64,000 nucleotides of DNA, from the NCBI GenBank assembly GCA_016194705.1, contig JACQAZ010000030.1:62001-126000 (forward strand). Reading direction: 5' to 3'. The translations under genes were made by a program, and so were the position numbers. Positions 57,536 through 64,000 of this stretch are shown here, in pieces. Position 1 is the first letter of the stretch. Every line of letters begins with the position of its first letter. This DNA is from Elusimicrobiota bacterium (GTDB taxonomy: Bacteria; Elusimicrobiota; Elusimicrobia; UBA1565; UBA9628). The notes under the pieces were generated by a model. It ran no database searches and was not told where the DNA came from. It was given only the letters and a program-made list of their open reading frames with translations.

Positions 57536-57808
57536 CTAGGCTGTCGCGGGAGGAGCGCGGGCGGAGGCCGCGACGAGCGAGCGGTCGAAGGCGCCGGCGC
57601 TGACGGGGAGAAGGACGCGTTGAAAATCCGAGGACTGGAAGGCGGAAGGGGCCGCGTTGGGGGCCTGCTGGACGCTCTGGTGCGCCAGCACGCAGACCGC
57701 GCACGAGTCGGAACCGGATTCGAGACTATCTCTGTGGAAATGCGCGGCCTGGACGCCGACGAGGGCGAGGAAGCTGGCCGCGACCGTCCCGAGCAGGAGG
57801 CGCTTCAT
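57536..57808 (-). CDS. small secreted His/Cys protein of the zinc operon
   Basis: The 90-aa product has a signal peptide (RLLLGTVAASFLALVGVQA) followed by HFH and C-A-V-C-VLAHQ, a DUF2946-like metal-binding arrangement. Start ATG 57808 is chosen because the promoter's -10 lies 9 nt upstream. It probably belongs to the zinc acquisition operon. Confidence 0.65.
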   Translation of the reverse strand: MKRLLLGTVAASFLALVGVQAAHFHRDSLESGSDSCAVCVLAHQSVQQAPNAAPSAFQSSDFQRVLLPVSAGAFDRSLVAASARAPPATA

Positions 57809-57817
57809 CCAGGGAGG

Positions 57818-57846
57818 AGGATACAACATGAACGCGTTTTTTTCAA
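57818..57846 (-). promoter_or_regulatory. promoter of the zinc uptake operon
   Basis: TTGAAA (57846-57841), 17 nt, TATCCT (57823-57818) on the minus strand, directly upstream of the small His/Cys protein gene. No Zur box could be named with confidence. Confidence 0.6.
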
Positions 57847-57862
57847 GTCCCGGGGAGCGGGG

Positions 57863-59443
57863 CTATCCGCCGCTGGTCGAGCCCAGAGTGTATTCCAGTA
57901 TGGTCTCTTTGGCCTGGGACGGCGAGGCGACGAAGGCCGTTCCCGTCGTCAGCCCCCCGTCCAGGAGCACGCGGCGGCCCCACAGCCGCGCCGTCGCGCG
58001 GGTTTTGGACTGCAGCTTGAAGGCCTGCTCCGCCTCGGTGGCCATCCGGGCCTCGGTGATCGTCAAGGTCTTGGTCTCGGCGTTGAAGAACGCCTTAGTG
58101 ATGATGATGTCGCCCTCGCCATTGGTGATCTGCTGGCCGGCCAGGCGCTTGAGGCCGCTGTAGAGGCCGGTCGCCTCGTGCGACGAGAAGAGCTTGGCGG
58201 CGTCGCCCTGGAGGATGATCAGCCCTTCCTTGGGCTTGACTCCCGAGAGCAGCTGGCGGAACATGCTGTTGATTTGCTGCTTCGCCGCGTAGACGAACCT
58301 TTCGGTCGTGGCTGCCACACGCCCGCTCTCCACGATCTCATTCATAGCGTTTGTGGCGTGAAAGACGACATCGGCCTTTCCGTTGCGCGCCTCGGCAAGC
58401 CACGCCGCCTCCTCGCGGGTCAACGGATTGCCGGCGGCGATCCTCTGCTCGAGCGCCGCGATCCGTTCTCCCTGGGCGGCGGTGACTCCCGCGACCTTGC
58501 TCTCTCCGGCCGTGAGTCCCCGGAACGCCGTGGTCGCCCACTTCCCCAAGCTCGAGACGCGCGTGACCTCGACGAGCTTGGCCAGCGTGCCGCCGGACAC
58601 CCCGCTGAGCACCGAGAGAATGCCGTTGCCGGCGGTGGCGCCAGCGTCCCTGATCGTCTGACCGCGCGAGACGGCAGGATCGCTCGCGGAGAGCGACAAC
58701 TCGTGGACGCTCTGTTCGAAGGCGGGCAGGTTGAACATCTGGAAAAGGGCGCCTCCGGTCGCGACCGTCGCGCGCAGGAACGGGCCGGTATTGCGGTCCT
58801 CGCCGATCTCGTCCAAGGAGCGCTGCGCGTTGGCGATGAGACCGTCCGTGACTGGCTGCGGGAGAGTGGGCACGATCCCGTTGCGCACGGTCTGCGGCCC
58901 GGGATTCGGGATGGCGTTGAGCGCCAGCAGCTGCGGAGTCGTCGGCGCATTCGTGGGCCGAGGGTTGGGCCCGAGGTCCAGCGGGACGATCGTCGGATTG
59001 AGCTCGCCGGAGCCCTTCATGACCCTGTTGACGCCGGCGACGTTGATCCTCTTGTCTGGAGCGATCAGGTCCGCGTCGGGATTGACGGCCCCGCCTCCAG
59101 GCTGCACGGGCGGCGTCCGAGGACCGGTCATGTAGCGGACGGTCGCGGAATGGAATTCGGCCGATCCCCGATCCAAACCGAGGCCGCCGGTCACGAGATG
59201 GAACCGCTTGAGGTAGTCCGCGGCCGCGGGCCCGTTCAATAGGCCGCCCTTGAAAGAATCGACGTTTTGCTGGAGGAACGCGACGTCGCCGGCGGAGGCG
59301 TCCAGGGAGTCATCGGGCGCGAGCGGCGTGCCGCACAGGAAGGCCTTCTTGACGCCAGTCAGATCCGCGGGGCAATCCGAGTCGTCGGCCGACCCCGGAG
59401 CCGCCACGAGCAGGAAAACAGCCGCCGCCAGAAGGGTTTTCAT
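57863..59443 (-). CDS. large secreted protein with possible toxin-like C-terminal domain
   Basis: The 526-aa product has a signal peptide (LLAAAVFLLVAAPGSADD), a Pro/Asn-rich region and Ala-rich helices, then a C-terminal segment with VVFHATN, IVESGRVAAT and RFVYAAKQQ. The His, Ser-Gly and Tyr order recalls ADP-ribosyltransferase-like folds, but no family can be assigned. TATACT lies about 17 nt before the ATG. Confidence 0.5.
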   Translation of the reverse strand: MKTLLAAAVFLLVAAPGSADDSDCPADLTGVKKAFLCGTPLAPDDSLDASAGDVAFLQQNVDSFKGGLLNGPAAADYLKRFHLVTGGLGLDRGSAEFHSATVRYMTGPRTPPVQPGGGAVNPDADLIAPDKRINVAGVNRVMKGSGELNPTIVPLDLGPNPRPTNAPTTPQLLALNAIPNPGPQTVRNGIVPTLPQPVTDGLIANAQRSLDEIGEDRNTGPFLRATVATGGALFQMFNLPAFEQSVHELSLSASDPAVSRGQTIRDAGATAGNGILSVLSGVSGGTLAKLVEVTRVSSLGKWATTAFRGLTAGESKVAGVTAAQGERIAALEQRIAAGNPLTREEAAWLAEARNGKADVVFHATNAMNEIVESGRVAATTERFVYAAKQQINSMFRQLLSGVKPKEGLIILQGDAAKLFSSHEATGLYSGLKRLAGQQITNGEGDIIITKAFFNAETKTLTITEARMATEAEQAFKLQSKTRATARLWGRRVLLDGGLTTGTAFVASPSQAKETILEYTLGSTSGG

Positions 59444-59515
59444 GGCAGGCCTCTGCTACGAGTATAGCCCCCGAACCCTATTTCTTCAAGGTCTATTCTT
59501 TTGGCGGGGCGGCGA

Positions 59516-60400
59516 TCAGGAGGAGAACGGCGAGGTCTTGGAAGTCTTCGCGGAGCCTTCTTGGTAGCCCATCTTGTCGACGTATTCCTTGAGCTTCTTT
59601 TCGTCGCCCTTGGTCCGGTAGAGGGCCAAGAGCGAGAAGACGTAGTCGGCCGCGCGCGCCACCACGGCGCTGTGACGGCGCTCGGCCAAGTCGTTGAGCT
59701 TGATCCACGCGGTGGCGATTTCTTCCCCGTTGTGGGTGATCGTCTCGAGGTACTCGTACTCGGTCCGGAAGGCGGCGACCTCGCCGGCCTTGACCTCGTC
59801 GGGGCTTAGAGTCCCGTCCTGATGGTCGTTGGCGTGGCGCGACTCGTGGGCAACGGTGGCGTAGAGCAGGTCCTGTGAGACCAGCATCGCCATGACCTTC
59901 ATGAAGTCGTTGAGGTCGATGCGACCCAGCGCGGAGGATTGGGCGCTGTACTCGTACTCGCCGGCCTTGTTGGCTTCCATCGACTCGAAGCCGAGCTTGC
60001 CCATGCCGAACATCCCGTTGGCGCGCTCCTGGGCCTTGGTCACCTCGGGCGGCGGGACGGACTTGGAGCGGCTTAGGGCCCTGTCGCCGGCGCTCAGTAT
60101 CCCCTGCACGCTGGCCGGCTTGGCCTCGGGGGTCTCGCTCTCGTGCCAATTGTATTTCTTGAAGCGTATGCCGACCGCGGCCGAGGGAATCCCGATGTTG
60201 GAAAATCCGTAGGTCCGGTTCTCGATGGCCTCGTTGGAGATCGTCTTGTTGTTGATCGTGTCGCGCAGGTCGTCGGCCGCCTGGCCGACGTCGTTGACGC
60301 GGGCGGACAGCGTGCCGGAGACCTCGTCGAAGGCGCGGCCAGCGGGAACCACGGCCAGGGTCAGGAGCAGGCTTCCCAGGAACGCCTTCATCTTCGCCAT
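59516..60400 (-). CDS. secreted zincin-like protein (HESRH motif)
   Basis: The 294-aa product has a signal peptide (AFLGSLLLTLAVVPAGRAF) and ATVAHESRHANDHQ, an HExxH zinc motif with further Glu at KAGEVAAFRTEYEYLE about 22 residues later, the arrangement of gluzincins. ATG 60400 is selected because TACAAT lies 7 nt upstream. The substrate is unknown. Confidence 0.6.
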   Translation of the reverse strand: MAKMKAFLGSLLLTLAVVPAGRAFDEVSGTLSARVNDVGQAADDLRDTINNKTISNEAIENRTYGFSNIGIPSAAVGIRFKKYNWHESETPEAKPASVQGILSAGDRALSRSKSVPPPEVTKAQERANGMFGMGKLGFESMEANKAGEYEYSAQSSALGRIDLNDFMKVMAMLVSQDLLYATVAHESRHANDHQDGTLSPDEVKAGEVAAFRTEYEYLETITHNGEEIATAWIKLNDLAERRHSAVVARAADYVFSLLALYRTKGDEKKLKEYVDKMGYQEGSAKTSKTSPFSS

Positions 60401-60480
60401 CACAGTCATTGTATAAGGAATTCGGAGGGCCGCCATGGGACCCTGGGCCTACGCGGATATAGGCCTAAAGACCTACCTTC

Positions 60481-60546
60481 CGGTGCCAGGCCTTCACCCT
60501 TTTCACTGTTCCGTGAAAGAGTGAAAAGGGTGAAGGCCTGGCACCG
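60481..60546. repeat. 26-bp perfect inverted repeat at the carB stop codon
   Basis: Arms 60481-60506 and 60521-60546 are perfect inverted repeats (core GGTGCCAGGCCTTCACCC), with a 14-nt loop. The right arm ends 1 nt before the carB stop. No T-run follows. GGTGCCAGG also occurs twice near 12881, so a REP-like family is possible. Confidence 0.75.
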
Positions 60547-63780
<3,234 letters not shown>

Positions 63781-63781
63781 G

Positions 63782-64000
63782 CTAGGCGGGGAAGCCCTCC
63801 ATTTCCGAGGCGATCTCTCCCATCAATTTGAGTATCTCCTCGAGCTCGTCGGGGTCGGTGACCGCGGGCATGGTCCATTGGACCGCGCCGCCCTGGCCGA
63901 CGACGTCGACGTTCTTGAGGGCGAGCAGGCGCTGGCGCAGCATCGGGTCCATCATCTTGGCCCCGGCGGCCTTGTCGCTGACGCGCGCCAGCAGCCGCTC
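63782..64000 (-). CDS. conserved protein, partial (N-terminus outside window)
   Basis: Seventy-two residues of a reading frame enter from the right edge and stop at 63782-63784, 1 nt before carB on the same strand (two genes apparently in one operon). The end contains [19 protein letters not shown] and [14 protein letters not shown] acidic helices. Family not recognised. Confidence 0.5.
   Translation of the reverse strand, partial: ERLLARVSDKAAGAKMMDPMLRQRLLALKNVDVVGQGGAVQWTMPAVTDPDELEEILKLMGEIASEMEGFPA

Overview
This is a high-GC chromosome segment from a diderm bacterium. Two predicted outer-membrane beta-barrel proteins, many Sec signal peptides and a Kdo-lipid-A-type acyltransferase family support the diderm call. 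The mix of secreted Ala-rich proteins, TPR/beta-barrel export proteins and paired receiver genes suggests Elusimicrobiota or another deep-branching lineage, but that is an impression and not a proof. Many genes have a -10-like hexamer (TANNNT) only 6-9 nt before the start codon, so leaderless transcription looks common.

Layout. 1-2806: partial giant coiled-coil gene (-). 2932-6105: YtrA-type GntR regulator and ABC exporter, with a promoter and operator. 6200-7714: secreted protein with a signal-peptidase-II-like membrane domain. 7761-12712: two-gene TPR/glycoside-hydrolase and TPR/beta-barrel unit that looks like polysaccharide export. 12724-15734 (-): a dense array of 23 assignable tRNAs plus one degenerate tRNA, interrupted by a small membrane protein gene and a cupin gene on the other strand. 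15746-16059 (-): promoter, 51-codon leader ORF and a trp-type attenuator in front of the array. 16064-22052 (-): receiver genes, HEAT protein, GT2 polysaccharide synthase, NodB-like deacetylase and a PAP2/sphingomyelin-synthase-like protein. 22118-29367: YgjP-type metallohydrolase, zinc-ribbon protein, reverse-transcriptase-like protein, 2Fe-2S ferredoxin, EamA transporter, phosphodiester glycosidase, DUF885 peptidase and a secreted protein. 29408-33464: four-HKD phospholipase D protein and a parvulin isomerase. 33548-41434 (+): DUF971, tryptophanase, aldolase/dehydrogenase fusion, histidine kinase and GlcD-GlcE fusion. 41539-42018: toxin-antitoxin pair. 42067-50626: NamZ-like muramidase, phosphoesterase, secreted proteins, GlcF-like Fe-S protein, GAF/HD-GYP, cation exchanger, tRNA-Gly and SRPBCC protein. 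50620-53675: broken CmpB-like gene, metallo-beta-lactamase, SEC-C protein, tRNA-Ser, acyltransferase and His-rich protein. 53741-57808 (-): zinc uptake operon. 57863-60400: two secreted proteins. 60547-64000: carB and a partial gene.

The outstanding feature is the tRNA array and its leader. The leader ORF contains the cognate codon of 22 of the 23 assigned array tRNAs, including AGA, AGG, ATA, TTA, CTA, GTA, CGA and GGA, which are rare in the neighbouring genes. It is embedded in mutually exclusive hairpins (A:B, B:C, C:D) arranged as in classical amino-acid attenuators. Many array tRNAs are unusual: C33 in place of U33 in six, Leu anticodons on short-variable-arm bodies, non-TTC T-loops, and a 98-nt RNA with two isoleucine anticodon arms. 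The model proposed here is that depletion of almost any charged tRNA stalls the ribosome in the leader, the antiterminator forms, and a backup tRNA set is made. Its altered anticodon loops might resist tRNA-cleaving toxins. This is inference from sequence and needs testing.
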